64,000 nt of DNA from Glandiceps talaboti (lineage: Eukaryota; Hemichordata; Enteropneusta; Spengelidae): the NCBI RefSeq assembly GCF_964340395.1, contig NC_135550.1, forward strand, positions 5,170,101 to 5,234,100, in the 5' to 3' direction. The position numbers were made by a program, and so were the translations under genes. The notes below the pieces were generated by a model. The model worked only from the letters and a program-made list of their open reading frames with translations. It did no database searches and was not told where the DNA came from. How positions within the stretch are numbered: the first letter of the stretch is position 1; each line of letters opens with the position of its first letter. This document shows positions 13,901-27,385 of the stretch, in pieces.

Positions 13901-16900
13901 ACAAGTTATCTAAAGAGTCTTTCGTTAGTACTAAGCACATGACAAGCAGTGACAAACTTATGTCACAAGTAGATTGTAGCTGAATGAAGAAACATTTTGG
14001 AGATTAGCATAATTATGTTATTGACAGTAATATTTTTCAAAAAGGTCATTGTGAGTAGCGGCAACTTAAGAGTAAATATTAGAATCTGAATGACTGTTAT
14101 TTCATTGCTTCAATAAGATTATACTGTACTGTTTGATTCATTCCTTTTAGGATGGATCCCCAAGGCCACCCAAGATGGCACGAAAATAGAGGGCAGATGA
14201 ACATCAGACAGCCAATCAGAAGTGAAAGAAGTAAGTGAACATTTGGAATTGTAAAATTACTGAAAATGGCCATTAGGTTTTTTGCCCAAAGTTGTTTTCT
14301 TTGAGCAATGGAAAGTACAAGTTATCTAAAGAGTCTTTCGTCAGTACTAAGAACATGACAAACAGTGACAAACTTATGTCACAAGTAGATTGTAGCTGAA
14401 TGAAGAAACATTTTGGAGATTAGCATAATTATATTATTGGCAGTAATATTTTCAAAAAGGTCATAGTGAGTAGCGTCAACTTAAAGTAAATATTAGAATC
14501 TGAATGACTGTTATTTCATTGCTTCAATAAGATTATACTGTACTGTTTGATTCATTCCTTTAAGGATGGATCCCCAAGGCCACCCAAGATGGCACGAAAA
14601 TAGAGGGCAGATGAACATCAGACAGGCAATCAGAAGTGAAAGAAGTAAGTGAACATTTGGAATTGTAAAATTACTGAAAATGGCCATTAGCTTTTTGCCC
14701 ACAGTAGTTTTCTTTTAGCAATGGAAAGTACAAGTTATCTATAGAGTCTTTCGTTAGTACTAAGCACATGACAAGCAGTGACAAACTTATGTCACAAGTA
14801 GATTGTAGCTGAATGAAGAAACATTTTGGAGATTAGCATAATTATATTATTGACAGTAATATTTTTCAAAAAGGTCATTGTGAGTAGCGGCAACTTAAGA
14901 GTAAATATTAGAATCTGAATGACTGTTATTTCATTGCTTCAATAAGATTATACTGTACTGTTTGATTCATTCCTTTTAGGATGGATCCCCAAGGCCACCC
15001 AAGATGGCACGAAAATAGAGGGCAGGTGAACATCAGACAGCCAATCAGAAGTGAAAGAAGTAAGTGAACATTTGGAATTGTAAAATTACTGAAAATGGCC
15101 ATTAGGTTTTTTGCCCAAAGTTGTTTTCTTTTAGCAATGGAAAGTACAAGTTATCTAAAGAGTCTTTCGTCAGTACTAAGAACATGACAAACAGTGACAA
15201 ACGTATGTCACAAGTAGATTGTAGCTGAATGAAGAAACATTTTGGAGATTAGCATAATTATATTATTGGCAGTAATATTTTCAAAAAGGTCATAGTGAGT
15301 AGCGTCAACTTAGAGTAAATATTAGAATCTGAATGACTGTTATTTCATTGCTTCAATGAGATTATACTGTACTGTTTGATTCATTCCTTTAAGGATGGAT
15401 CCCCAAGGCCACCCAAGATGGCACGAAAATAGAGGGCAGATGAACATCAGACAGGCAATCAGAAGTGAAAGAAGTAAGTGAACATTTGGAATTGTAATAT
15501 TCTGAAAATGGCCATTAGGTTTTTTGCCCAAAGTTGTTTTCTTTTAACAATGGAAAGTACAAGTTATCTAAAGAGTCTTTCGTCAGTACTAAGAACATGA
15601 CAAACAGTGACAAACTTATGTCACAAGTAGATTGTAGCTGAATGAAGAAACATTTTGGAGATTAGCATAATTATATTATTGGCAGTAATATTTTCAAAAA
15701 GGTCATAGTGAGTAGCGTCAACTTAAAGTAAATATTAGAATCTGAATGACTGTTATTTCATTGCTTCAATAAGATTATACTGTACTGTTTGATTCATTCC
15801 TTTAAGGATGGATCCCCAAGGCCACCCAAGATGGCACGAAAATAGAGGGCAGATGAACATCAGACAGCCAATCAGAAGTGAAAGAAGTAAGTGAACATTT
15901 GGAATTGTAAAATTACTGAAAATGGCCATTAGCTTTTTGCCCACAGTAGTTTTCTTTTAGCAATGGAAAGTACAAGTTATCTATAGAGTCTTTCGTTAGT
16001 ACTAAGCACATGACAAGCAGTGACAAACTTATGTCACAAGTAGATTGTAGCTGAATGAAGAAACATTTTGGAGATTAGCATAATTATATTATTGACAGTA
16101 ATATTTTTCAAAAAGGTCATTGTGAGTAGCGGCAACTTAAGAGTAAATATTAGAATCTGAATGACTGTTATTTCATTGCTTCAATAAGATTATACTGTAC
16201 TGTTTGATTCATTCCTTTTAGGATGGATCCCCAAGGCCACCCAAGATGGCACGAAAATAGAGGGCAGATGAACATCAGACAGCCAATCAGAAGTGAAAGA
16301 AGTAAGTGAACATTTGGAATTGTAAAATTACTGAAAATGGCCATTAGGTTTTTTGCCCAAAGTTGTTTTCTTTTAGCAATGGAAAGTACAAGTTATCTAA
16401 AGAGTCTTTCGTCAGTACTAAGAACATGACAAACAGTGACAAACGTATGTCACAAGTAGATTGTAGCTGAATGAAGAAACATTTTGGAGATTAGCATAAT
16501 TATATTATTGGCAGTAATATTTTCAAAAAGGTCATAGTGAGTAGCGTCAACTTAGAGTAAATATTAGAATCTGAATGACTGTTATTTCATTGCTTCAATG
16601 AGATTATACTGTACTGTTTGATTCATTCCTTTAAGGATGGATCCCCAAGGCCACCCAAGATGGCACGAAAATAGAGGGCAGATGAACATCAGACAGGCAA
16701 TCAGAAGTGAAAGAAGTAAGTGAACATTTGGAATTGTAAAATTCTGAAAATGGCCATTAGGTTTTTTGCCCAAAGTTGTTTTCTTTTAGCAATGGAAAGT
16801 ACAAGTTATCTAAAGAGTCTTTCGTTAGTACTAAGCACATGACAAGCAGTGACAAACTTATGTCACAAGTAGATTGTAGCTGAATGAAGAAACATTTTGG

Positions 16901-17879
16901 AGATTAGCATAATTATGTTATTGACAGTAATATTTTTCAAAAAGGTCATTGTGAGTAGCGGCAACTTAAGAGTAAATATTAGAATCTGAATGACTGTTAT
17001 TTCATTGCTTCAATAAGATTATACTGTACTGTTTGATTCATTCCTTTAAGGATGGATCCCCAAGGCCACCCAAGATGGCACGAAAATAGAGGGCAGATGA
17101 ACATCAGACAGCCAATCAGAAGTGAAAGAAGTAAGTGAACATTTGGAATTGTAAAATTACTGAAAATGGCCATTAGGTTTTTTGCCCAAAGTTGTTTTCT
17201 TTTAGCAATGGAAAGTACAAGTTATCTAAAGAGTCTTTCGTCAGTACTAAGAACATGACAAACAGTGACAAACTTATGTCACAAGTAGATTGTAGCTGAA
17301 TGAAGAAACATTTTGGAGATTAGCATAATTATATTATTGGCAGTAATATTTTCAAAAAGGTCATAGTGAGTAGCGTCAACTTAAAGTAAATATTAGAATC
17401 TGAATGACTGTTATTTCATTGCTTCAATAAGATTATACTGTACTGTTTGATTCATTCCTTTAAGGATGGATCCCCAAGGCCACCCAAGATGGCACGAAAA
17501 TAGAGGGCAGATGAACATCAGACAGGCAATCAGAAGTGAAAGAAGTAAGTGAACATTTGGAATTGTAAAATTACTGAAAATGGCCATTAGCTTTTTGCCC
17601 ACAGTTGTTTTCTTTTAGCAATGGAAAGTACAAGTTATCTATAGAGTCTTTCGTTAGTACTAAGCACATGACAAGCAGTGACAAACTTATGTCACAAGTA
17701 GATTGTAGCTGAATGAAGAAACATTTTGGAGATTAGCATAATTATATTATTGACAGTAATATTTTTCAAAAAGGTCATTGTGAGTAGCGGCAACTTAAGA
17801 GTAAATATTAGAATCTGAATGACTGTTATTTCATTGCTTCAATAAGATTATACTGTACTGTTTGATTCATTCCTTTCAG
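7932..17879 (+). repeat. Higher-order repeat block, 7-unit (2.90 kb) period
   Basis: Diagnostic variants recur every seven units. Modules at 7932, 10832, 13736 and 16636 (2900, 2904, 2900 bp apart) share markers, as do those at 8761, 11661, 14565 and 17465. The variant tract GCTTTTTGCCCACAG occurs near 8,886, 10,128, 11,785, 14,689, 15,933 and 17,589, i.e. at 3- and 4-unit spacing that sums to seven. The expected copy near 13,030 has been replaced by another variant, so exchange is patchy. Two unit types alternate within the block: one with TATTGACAG plus CATTGTGAG, the other with TATTGGCAG plus CATAGTGAG. This is recent block amplification by unequal exchange. Confidence 0.8.
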
Positions 17880-19090
17880 GATGGATCCCCAAGGCCACCC
17901 AAGATGGCACGAAAATAGAGGGCAGGTGAACATCAGACAGGCATTCAGAAGTGAAAGAAGTAAGTGAACATTTGGAATTGTAAAATTACTGAAAATGGCC
18001 ATTAGGTTTTTTGCCCACAGTTGTTTTCTTTTAGCAATGGAAAGTACAAGTTATCTAAGGAGTCTTTCGTTAGTACTAAGCACATGACAAGCAGTGACAA
18101 CTGATGTCACAAGTAGATTGTAGCTGAATAAAGAAACATTTTGGAGATTAGCATAATTATATTATTGACAGTAATATTTTTCAAAAAGGTCATTGTGAGT
18201 AGCGGCAACTTAAGAGTAAATATTAGAATCTGAATGACTGTTATTTCATTGCTTCTATAAGATTATACTGTACTGTTTGATTCATTCCTTTTAGGATGGA
18301 TCCCCAAGGCCACCCAAGATGGCACGAAAATAGAGGGCAGATGAACATCAGACAGCCAATCAGAAGTGAAAGAAGTAAGTGAACATTTGGAATTGTAAAA
18401 TTACTGAAAATGGCCATTAGGTTTTTTGCCCAAAGTTGTTTTCTTTTAGCAATGGAAAGTACAAGTTATCTAAAGTGACAAACTTATGTCACAAGTAGAT
18501 TGTAGCTGAATGAAGAAACATTTTGGAGATTAGCATAATTATATTATTGACAGTAATATTTTTCAAAAAGGTCATTGTGAGTAGCGGCAACTTAAGAGTA
18601 AATATTAGAATCTGAATGACTGTTATTTCATTGCTTCAATGAGATTATACTGTACTGTTTGATTCATTCCTTTAAGGATGGATCCCCAAGGCCACCCAAG
18701 ATGGCACGAAAATAGAGGGCAGATGAACATCAGACAGGCAATCAGAAGTGAAAGAAGTAAGTGAACATTTGGAATTGTAAAATTACTGAAAATGGCCATT
18801 AGGTTTTTTGCCCAAAGTTGTTTTCTTTTAGCAATGGAAAGTACAAGTTATCTAAAGAGTCTTCCGTCAGTACTAAGAACATGACAAACAGTGACAAACT
18901 TATGTCACAAGTAGATTGTAGCTGAATGAAGAAACATTTTGGAGATTAGCATAATTATATCATTGGCAGTAATATTTTCAAAAAGGTCATAGTGAGTAGC
19001 GTCAACTTAGAGTAAATATTAGAATCTGAATGACTGTTATTTCATTGCTTCAATAAGATTATACTGTACTGTTTGATTCATTCCTTTAAG

Positions 19091-22000
19091 GATGGATCCC
19101 CAAGGCCACCCAAGATGGCACGAAAATAGAGGGCAGAAGAATATCAGACAGCCAATCAGAAGTGAAAGAAGTAAGTGTACATTTGCAATTGTAAAATTAC
19201 TGAAAATGGCCATTAGGTTTTTTGCCCAAAGTTGTTTTCTTTTAGCAATGGAAAGTACAAGTTATCTAAAGAGTCTTTAGTCAGTACTAAGCACATGACA
19301 AGCAGTGACAAACTTATGTCACAAGTACATTGTAGCTGAATGAAGAAACATTTTGGAGATTAGCATAATTATATTATTGGCAGTTATATTTTCAAAAAGG
19401 TCATAGTGAGTAGCGTCAACTTAGAGTAAATATTAGAATCTGAATGACTGTTATTTCATTGCTTCAATGAGATTATACTGTACTGTTTGATTCATTCCTT
19501 TAAGGATGGATCCCCAAGGCCACCCAAGATGGCACGAAAATAGAGGGCAGATGAACATCAGACAGGCAATCAGAAGTGAAAGAAGTAAGTGAACATTTGG
19601 AATTGTAAAATTCTGAAAATGGCCATTAGCTTTTTTGCCCAAAGTTGTTTTCTTTTAACAATGGAAAGTACAAGTTATCTAAAGAGTCTTTCGTTAGTAC
19701 TAAGCACATGACAAGCAGTGACAAACTTATGTCACTAGTAGATTGTAGCTGAATGAAGAAACATTTTGGAGATTAGCATAATTATGTTATTGACAGTAAT
19801 ATTTTTCAAAAAGGTCATTGTGAGTAGCGGCAACTTAAGAGTAAATATTAGAATCTGAATGACTGTTATTTCATTGCTTCAATAAGATTATACTGTACTG
19901 TTTGATTCATTCCTTTTAGGATGGATCCCCAAGGCCACCCAAGATGGCACGAAAATAGAGGGCAGATGAACATCAGACAGCCAATCAGAAGTGAAAGAAG
20001 TAAGTGAACATTTGGAATTGTAAAATTACTGAAAATGGCCATTAGGTTTTTTGCCCAAAGTTGTTTTCTTTTAGCAATGGAAAGTACAAGTTATCTAAAG
20101 AGTCTTTCGTCAGTACTAAGAACATGACAAACAGTGACAAACTTATGTCACAAGTAGATTGTAGCTGAATGAAGAAACATTTTGGAGATTAGCATAATTA
20201 TATTATTGGCAGTAATATTTTCAAAAAGGTCATAGTGAGTAGCGTCAACTTAGAGTAAATATTAGAATCTGAATGACTGTTATTTCATTGCTTCAATAAG
20301 ATTATACTGTACTGTTTGATTCATTCCTTTAAGGATGGATCCCCAAGGCCACCCAAGATGGCACGAAAATAGAGGGCAGAAGAATATCAGACAGCCAATC
20401 AGAAGTGAAAGAAGTAAGTGTACATTTGCAATTGTAAAATTACTGAAAATGGCCATTAGGTTTTTTGCCCAAAGTTGTTTTCTTTTAGCAATGGAAAGTA
20501 CAAGTTATCTAAAGAGTCTTTAGTCAGTACTAAGCACATGACAAGCAGTGACAAACTTATGTCACAAGTACATTGTAGCTGAATGAAGAAACATTTTGGA
20601 GATTAGCATAATTATATTATTGGCAGTTATATTTTCAAAAAGGTCATAGTGAGTAGCGTCAACTTAGAGTAAATATTAGAATCTGAATGACTGTTATTTC
20701 ATTGCTTCAATGAGATTATACTGTACTGTTTGATTCATTACTTTAAGGATGGATCCCCAAGGCCACCCAAGATGGCACGAAAATAGAGGGCAGATGAACA
20801 TCAGACAGGCAATCAGAAGTGAAAGAAGTAAGTGAACATTTGGAATTGTAAAATTCTGAAAATGGCCATTAGGTTTTTTGCCCAAAGTTGTTTTCTTTTA
20901 ACAATGGAAAGTACAAGTTATCTAAAGAGTCTTTCGTTAGTACTAAGCACATGACAAGCAGTGACAAACTTATGTCACTAGTAGATTGTAGCTGAATGAA
21001 GAAACATTTTGGAGATTAGCATAATTATGTTATTGACAGTAATATTTTTCAAAAAGGTCATTGTGAGTAGCGGCAACTTAAGAGTAAATATTAGAATCTG
21101 AATGACTGTTATTTCATTGCTTCAATAAGATTATACTGTACTGTTTGATTCATTCCTTTTAGGATGGATCCCCAAGGCCACCCAAGATGGCACGAAAATA
21201 GAGGGCAGATGAACATCAGACAGCCAATCAGAAGTGAAAGAAGTAAGTGAACATTTGGAATTGTAAAATTACTGAAAATGGCCATTAGGTTTTTTGCCCA
21301 AAGTTGTTTTCTTTTAGCAATGGAAAGTACAAGTTATCTAAAGAGTCTTTCGTCAGTACTAAGAACATGACAAACAGTGACAAACTTATGTCACAAGTAG
21401 ATTGTAGCTGAATGAAGAAACATTTTGGAGATTAGCATAATTATATTATTGGCAGTAATATTTTCAAAAAGGTCATAGTGAGTAGCGTCACCTTAAAGTA
21501 AATATTAGAATCTGAATGACTGTTATTTCATTGCTTCAATAAGATTATACTGTACTGTTTGATTCATTCCTTTAAGGATGGATCCCCAAGGCCACCCAAG
21601 ATGGCACGAAAATAGAGGGCAGATGAACATCAGACAGCCAATCAGAAGTGAAAGAAGTAAGTGAACATTTGGAATTGTAAAATTACTGAAAATGGCCATT
21701 AGCTTTATGCCCACAGTTGTTTTCTTTTAGCAATGGAAAGTACAAGTTATCTATAGAGTCTTTCGTTAGTACTAAGCACATGACAAGCAGTGACAAACTT
21801 ATGTCACAAGTAGATTGTAGCTGAATGAAGAAACATTTTGGAGATCAGCATAATTATATTATTGACATTAATATTTTTCAAAAAGGTCATTGTGAGTAGC
21901 GGCAACTTAAGAGTAAATATTAGAATCTGAATGACTGTTATTTCATTGCTTCAATAAGATTATACTGTACTGTTTGATTCATTCCTTTCAGGATGGATCC

Positions 22001-25000
22001 CCAAGGCCACCCAAGATGGCACGAAAATAGAGGGCAGATGAACATCAGACAGGCAATCAGAAGTGAAAGAAGTAAGTGAACATTTGGAATTGTAAAATTA
22101 CTGAAAATGGCCATTAGGTTTTTTGCCCACAGTTGTTTTCTTTTAGCAATGGAAAGTACAAGTTATCTAAGGAGTCTTTCGTTAGTACTAAGCACATGAC
22201 AAGCAGTGACAACTGATGTCACAAGTAGATTGTAGCTGAATAAAGAAACATTTTGGAGATTAGCATAATTATATTATTGACAGTAATATTTTTCAAAAAG
22301 GTCATTGTGAGTAGCGGCAACTTAAGAGTAAATATTAGAATCTGAATGACTGTTATTTCATTGCTTCAATAAGATTATACTGTACTGTTTGATTCATTCC
22401 TTTAAGGATGGATCCCCAAGGCCACCCAAGATGGCACGAAAATTGAGGGCAGATGAATATCAGACAGCCAATCAGAAGTGAAAGAAGTAAGTGTACATTT
22501 GGAATTGTAAAATTACTGAAAATGGCCATTAGGTTTTTTGCCCAAAGTTGTTTTCTTTTAGCAATGGAAAGTACAAGTTATCTAAAGAGTCTTTCGTTAG
22601 TACTAAGCACATGACAAGCAGTGACAAACTTATGTCACTAGTAGATTGTAGCTGAATGAAGAAACATTTTGGAGATTAGCATAATTATGTTATTGACAGT
22701 AATATTTTTCAAAAAGGTCATTGTGAGTAGCGGCAACTTAAGAGTAAATATTAGAATCTGAATGACTGTTATTTCATTGCTTCAATAAGATTATACTGTA
22801 CTGTTTGATTCATTCCTTTTAGGATGGATCCCCAAGGCCACCCAAGATGGCACGAAAATAGAGGGCAGATGAACATCAGACAGCCAATCAGAAGTGAAAG
22901 AAGTAAGTGAACATTTGGAATTGTAAAATTACTGAAAATGGCCATTAGGTTTTTTGCCCAAAGTTGTTTTCTTTGAGCAATGGAAAGTACAAGTTATCTA
23001 AAGAGTCTTTCGTCAGTACTAAGAACATGACAAACAGTGACAAACTTATGTCACAAGTAGATTGTAGCTGAATGAAGAAACATTTTGGAGATTAGCATAA
23101 TTATATTATTGGCAGTAATATTTTCAAAAAGGTCATAGTGAGTAGCGTCAACTTAAAGTAAATATTAGAATCTGAATGACTGTTATTTCATTGCTTCAAT
23201 AAGATTATACTGTACTGTTTGATTCATTCCTTTAAGGATGGATCCCCAAGGCCACCCAAGATGGCACGAAAATAGAGGGCAGATGAACATCAGACAGGCA
23301 ATCAGAAGTGAAAGAAGTAAGTGAACATTTGGAATTGTAAAATTACTGAAAATGGCCATTAGCTTTATGCCCACAGTTGTTTTCTTTTAGCAATGGAAAG
23401 TACAAGTTATCTATAGAGTCTTTCGTTAGTACTAAGCACATGACAAGCAGTGACAAACTTATGTCACAAGTAGATTGTAGCTGAATGAAGAAACATTTTG
23501 GAGATCAGCATAATTATATTATTGACAGTAATATTTTTCAAAAAGGTCATTGTGAGTAGCGGCAACTTAAGAGTAAATATTAGAATCTGAATGACTGTTA
23601 TTTCATTGCTTCAATAAGATTATACTGTACTGTTTGATTCATTCCTTTAAGGATGGATCCCCAAGGCCACCCAAGATGGCACGAAAATTGAGGGCAGATG
23701 AATATCAGACAGCCAATCAGAAGTGAAAGAAGTAAGTGTACATTTGCAATTGTAAAATTACTGAAAATGGCCATTAGGTTTTTTGCCCAAAGTTGTTTTC
23801 TTTTAGCAATGGAAAATACAAGTTATCTAAAGAGTCTTTCGTCAGTACTAAGCACATGACAAGCAGTGACAAACTTATGTCACAAGTAGATTGTAGCTGA
23901 ATGAAGAAACATTTTGGAGATTAGAATAATTATATTATTGACAGTAATATTTTTCAAAAAGGTCATTGTGAGTAGCGGCAACTTAAGAGTAAATATTAGA
24001 ATCTGAATGACTGTTATTTCATTGCTTCAATTAGATTATACTGTACTGTTTGATTCATTCCTTTAAGGATGGATCCCCAAGGCCACCCAAGATGGCACGA
24101 AAATTGAGGGCAGATGAATATCAGACAGCCAATCAGAAGTGAAAGAAGTAAGTGTACATTTGGAATTGTAAAATTACTGAAAATGGCCATTAGGTTTTTT
24201 GCCCAAAGTTGTTTTCTTTTAGCAATGGAAAGTACAAGTTATCTAAAGAGTCTTTCGTCAGTACTAAGCACATGACAAGCAGTGACAAACTTATGTCACA
24301 AGTAGATTGTAGCTGAATGAAGAAACATTTTGGAGATTAGAATAATTATATTATTGACAGTAATATTTTTCAAAAAGGTCATTGTGAGTAGCGGCAACTT
24401 AAGAGTAAATATTAGAATCTGAATGACTGTTATTTCATTGCTTCAATAAGATTATACTGTACTGTTTGATTCATTCCTTTTAGGATGGATCCCCAAGGCC
24501 ACCCAAGATGGCACGAAAATAGAGGGCAGATGAACATCAGACAGCCAATCAGAAGTGAAAGAAGTAAGTGAACATTTGGAATTGTAAAATTACTGAAAAT
24601 GGCCATTAGGTTTTTTGCCCAAAGTTGTTTTCTTTTAGCAATGGAAAGTACAAGTTATCTAAAGAGTCTTCCGTCAGTACTAAGAACATGACAAACAGTG
24701 ACAAACTTATGTCACAAGTAGATTGTAGCTGAATGAAGAAACATTTTGGAGATTAGCATAATTATATCATTGGCAGTAATATTTTCAAAAAGGTCATAGT
24801 GAGTAGCGTCAACTTAGAGTAAATATTAGAATCTGAATGACTGTTATTTCATTGCTTCAATAAGATTATACTGTACTGTTTGATTCATTCCTTTAAGGAT
24901 GGATCCCCAAGGCCACCCAAGATGGCACGAAAATAGAGGGCAGAAAAATATCAGACAGCCAATCAGAAGTGAAAGAAGTAAGTGTACATTTGCAATTGTA

Positions 25001-26554
25001 AAATTACTGAAAATGGCCATTAGGTTTTTTGCCCAAAGTTGTTTTCTTTTAGCAATGGAAAGTACAAGTTATCTAAAGAGTCTTTAGTCAGTACTAAGCA
25101 CATGACAAGCAGTGACAAACTTATGTCACAAGTAGATTGTAGCTGAATGAAGAAACATTTTGGAGATTAGCATAATTATATTATTGGCAGTTATATTTTC
25201 AAAAAGGTCATAGTGAGTAGCGTCAACTTAGAGTAAATATTAGAATCTGAATGACTGTTATTTCATTGCTTCAATGAGATTATACTGTACTGTTTGATTC
25301 ATTCCTTTAAGGATGGATCCCCAAGGCCACCCAAGATGGCACGAAAATAGAGGGCAGATGAACATCAGACAGGCAATCAGAAGTGAAAGAAGTAAGTGAA
25401 CATTTGGAATTGTAAAATTCTGAAAATGGCCATTAGGTTTTTTGCCCAAAGTTGTTTTCTTTTAACAATGGAAAGTACAAGTTATCTAAAGAGTCTTTCG
25501 TTAGTACTAAGCACATGACAAGCAGTGACAAACTTATGTCACTAGTAGATTGTAGCTGAATGAAGAAACATTTTGGAGATTAGCATAATTATGTTATTGA
25601 CAGTAATATTTTTCAAAAAGGTCATTGTGAGTAGCGGCAACTTAAGAGTAAATATTAGAATCTGAATGACTGTTATTTCATTGCTTCAATAAGATTATAC
25701 TGTACTGTTTGATTCATTCCTTTTAGGATGGATCCCCAAGGCCACCCAAGATGGCACGAAAATAGAGGGCAGATGAACATCAGACAGCCAATCAGAAGTG
25801 AAAGAAGTAAGTGAACATTTGGAATTGTAAAATTACTGAAAATGGCCATTAGGTTTTTTGCCCAAAGTTGTTTTCTTTGAGCAATGGAAAGTACAAGTTA
25901 TCTAAAGAGTCTTTCGTCAGTACTAAGAACATGACAAACAGTGACAAACTTATGTCACAAGTAGATTGTAGCTGAATGAAGAAACATTTTGGAGATTAGC
26001 ATAATTATATTATTGGCAGTAATATTTTCAAAAAGGTCATAGTGAGTAGCGTCAACTTAAAGTAAATATTAGAATCTGAATGACTGTTATTTCATTGCTT
26101 CAATAAGATTATACTGTACTGTTTGATTCATTCCTTTAAGGATGGATCCCCAAGGCCACCCAAGATGGCACGAAAATAGAGGGCAGATGAACATCAGACA
26201 GGCAATCAGAAGTGAAAGAAGTAAGTGAACATTTGGAATTGTAAAATTACTGAAAATGGCCATTAGCTTTATGCCCACAGTTGTTTTCTTTTAGCAATGG
26301 AAAGTACAAGTTATCTAAGGAGTCTTTCGTTAGTACTAAGCACATGACAAGCAGTGACAACTGATGTCACAAGTAGATTGTAGCTGAATAAAGAAACATT
26401 TTGGAGATTAGCATAATTATATTATTGACAGTAATATTTTTCAAAAAGGTCATTGTGAGTAGCGGCAACTTAAGAGTAAATATTAGAATCTGAATGACTG
26501 TTATTTCATTGCTTCAATAAGATTATACTGTACTGTTTGATTCATTCCTTTAAG
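19091..26554 (+). repeat. Array block with 3-unit and 11-unit segmental duplications
   Basis: A rare variant of the exon-like module (CAGAAGAATATCAG in place of CAGATGAACATCAG) occurs near 19,137 and 20,380, 1,243 bp (three units) apart. It recurs as CAGAAAAATATCAG near 24,943, 4,564 bp (11 units) after the second. The same spacing holds for linked markers (TCTTTAGTCAG near 19,275, 20,518 and 25,081) and for the units starting 20748/25312 and 21577/26141. An AATTGAGGGCAGATGAATATC variant appears near 22,442, 23,687, 24,103 and 26,590. The block is therefore built from recent multi-unit duplications. Confidence 0.75.
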
Positions 26555-27385
26555 GATGGATCCCCAAGGCCACCCAAGATGGCACGAAAATTGAGGGCAG
26601 ATGAATATCAGACAGCCAATCAGAAGTGAAAGAAGTAAGTGTACATTTGCAATTGTAAAATTACTGAAAATGGCCATTAGGTTTTTTGCCCAAAGTTGTT
26701 TTCTTTTAGCAATGGAAAATACAAGTTATCTAAAGAGTCTTTCGTCAGTACTAAGCACATGACAAGCAGTGACAAACTTATGTCACAAGTAGATTGTAGC
26801 TGAATGAAGAAACATTTTGGAGATTAGAATAATTATATTATTGACAGTAATATTTTTCAAAAAGGTCATTGTGAGTAGCGGCAACTTAAGAGTAAATATT
26901 AGAATCTGAATGACTGTTATTTCATTGCTTCAATTAGATTATACTGTACTGTTTGATTCATTCCTTTAAGGATGGATCCCCAAGGCCACCCAAGATGGCA
27001 CGAAAATAGAGGGCAGATGAACATCAGACAGGCAATCAGAAGTGAAAGAAGTAAGTGAACATTTGGAATTGTAAAATTACTGAAAATGGCCATTAGGTTT
27101 TTGCCCACAGTTGTTTTCTTTTAGCAATGGAAAGTACAAGTTATCTAAGGAGTCTTTCGTTAGTACTAAGCACATGACAAGCAGTGACAAACTTATGTCA
27201 CAAGTAGATTGTAGCTGAATGAAGAAACATTTTGGAGATTAGCATAATTATATTATTGACAGTAATATTTTTCAAAAAGGTCATAGTGAGTAGTGGCAAC
27301 TTAAGAGTAAATATTAGAATCTGAATGACTGTTATTTCATTGCTGCAATAAGATTATACTGTACTGTTTGATTCATTCCTTTCAG

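Noticed and set aside
19092-25087. Three plus-strand 62-codon frames in the array (19,092, 20,335, 24,899)
   Set aside because: They read straight through the GTAAGT donor and exist because one duplicated variant lost two TGA triplets. They are copies of the same unit variant, not separate genes.
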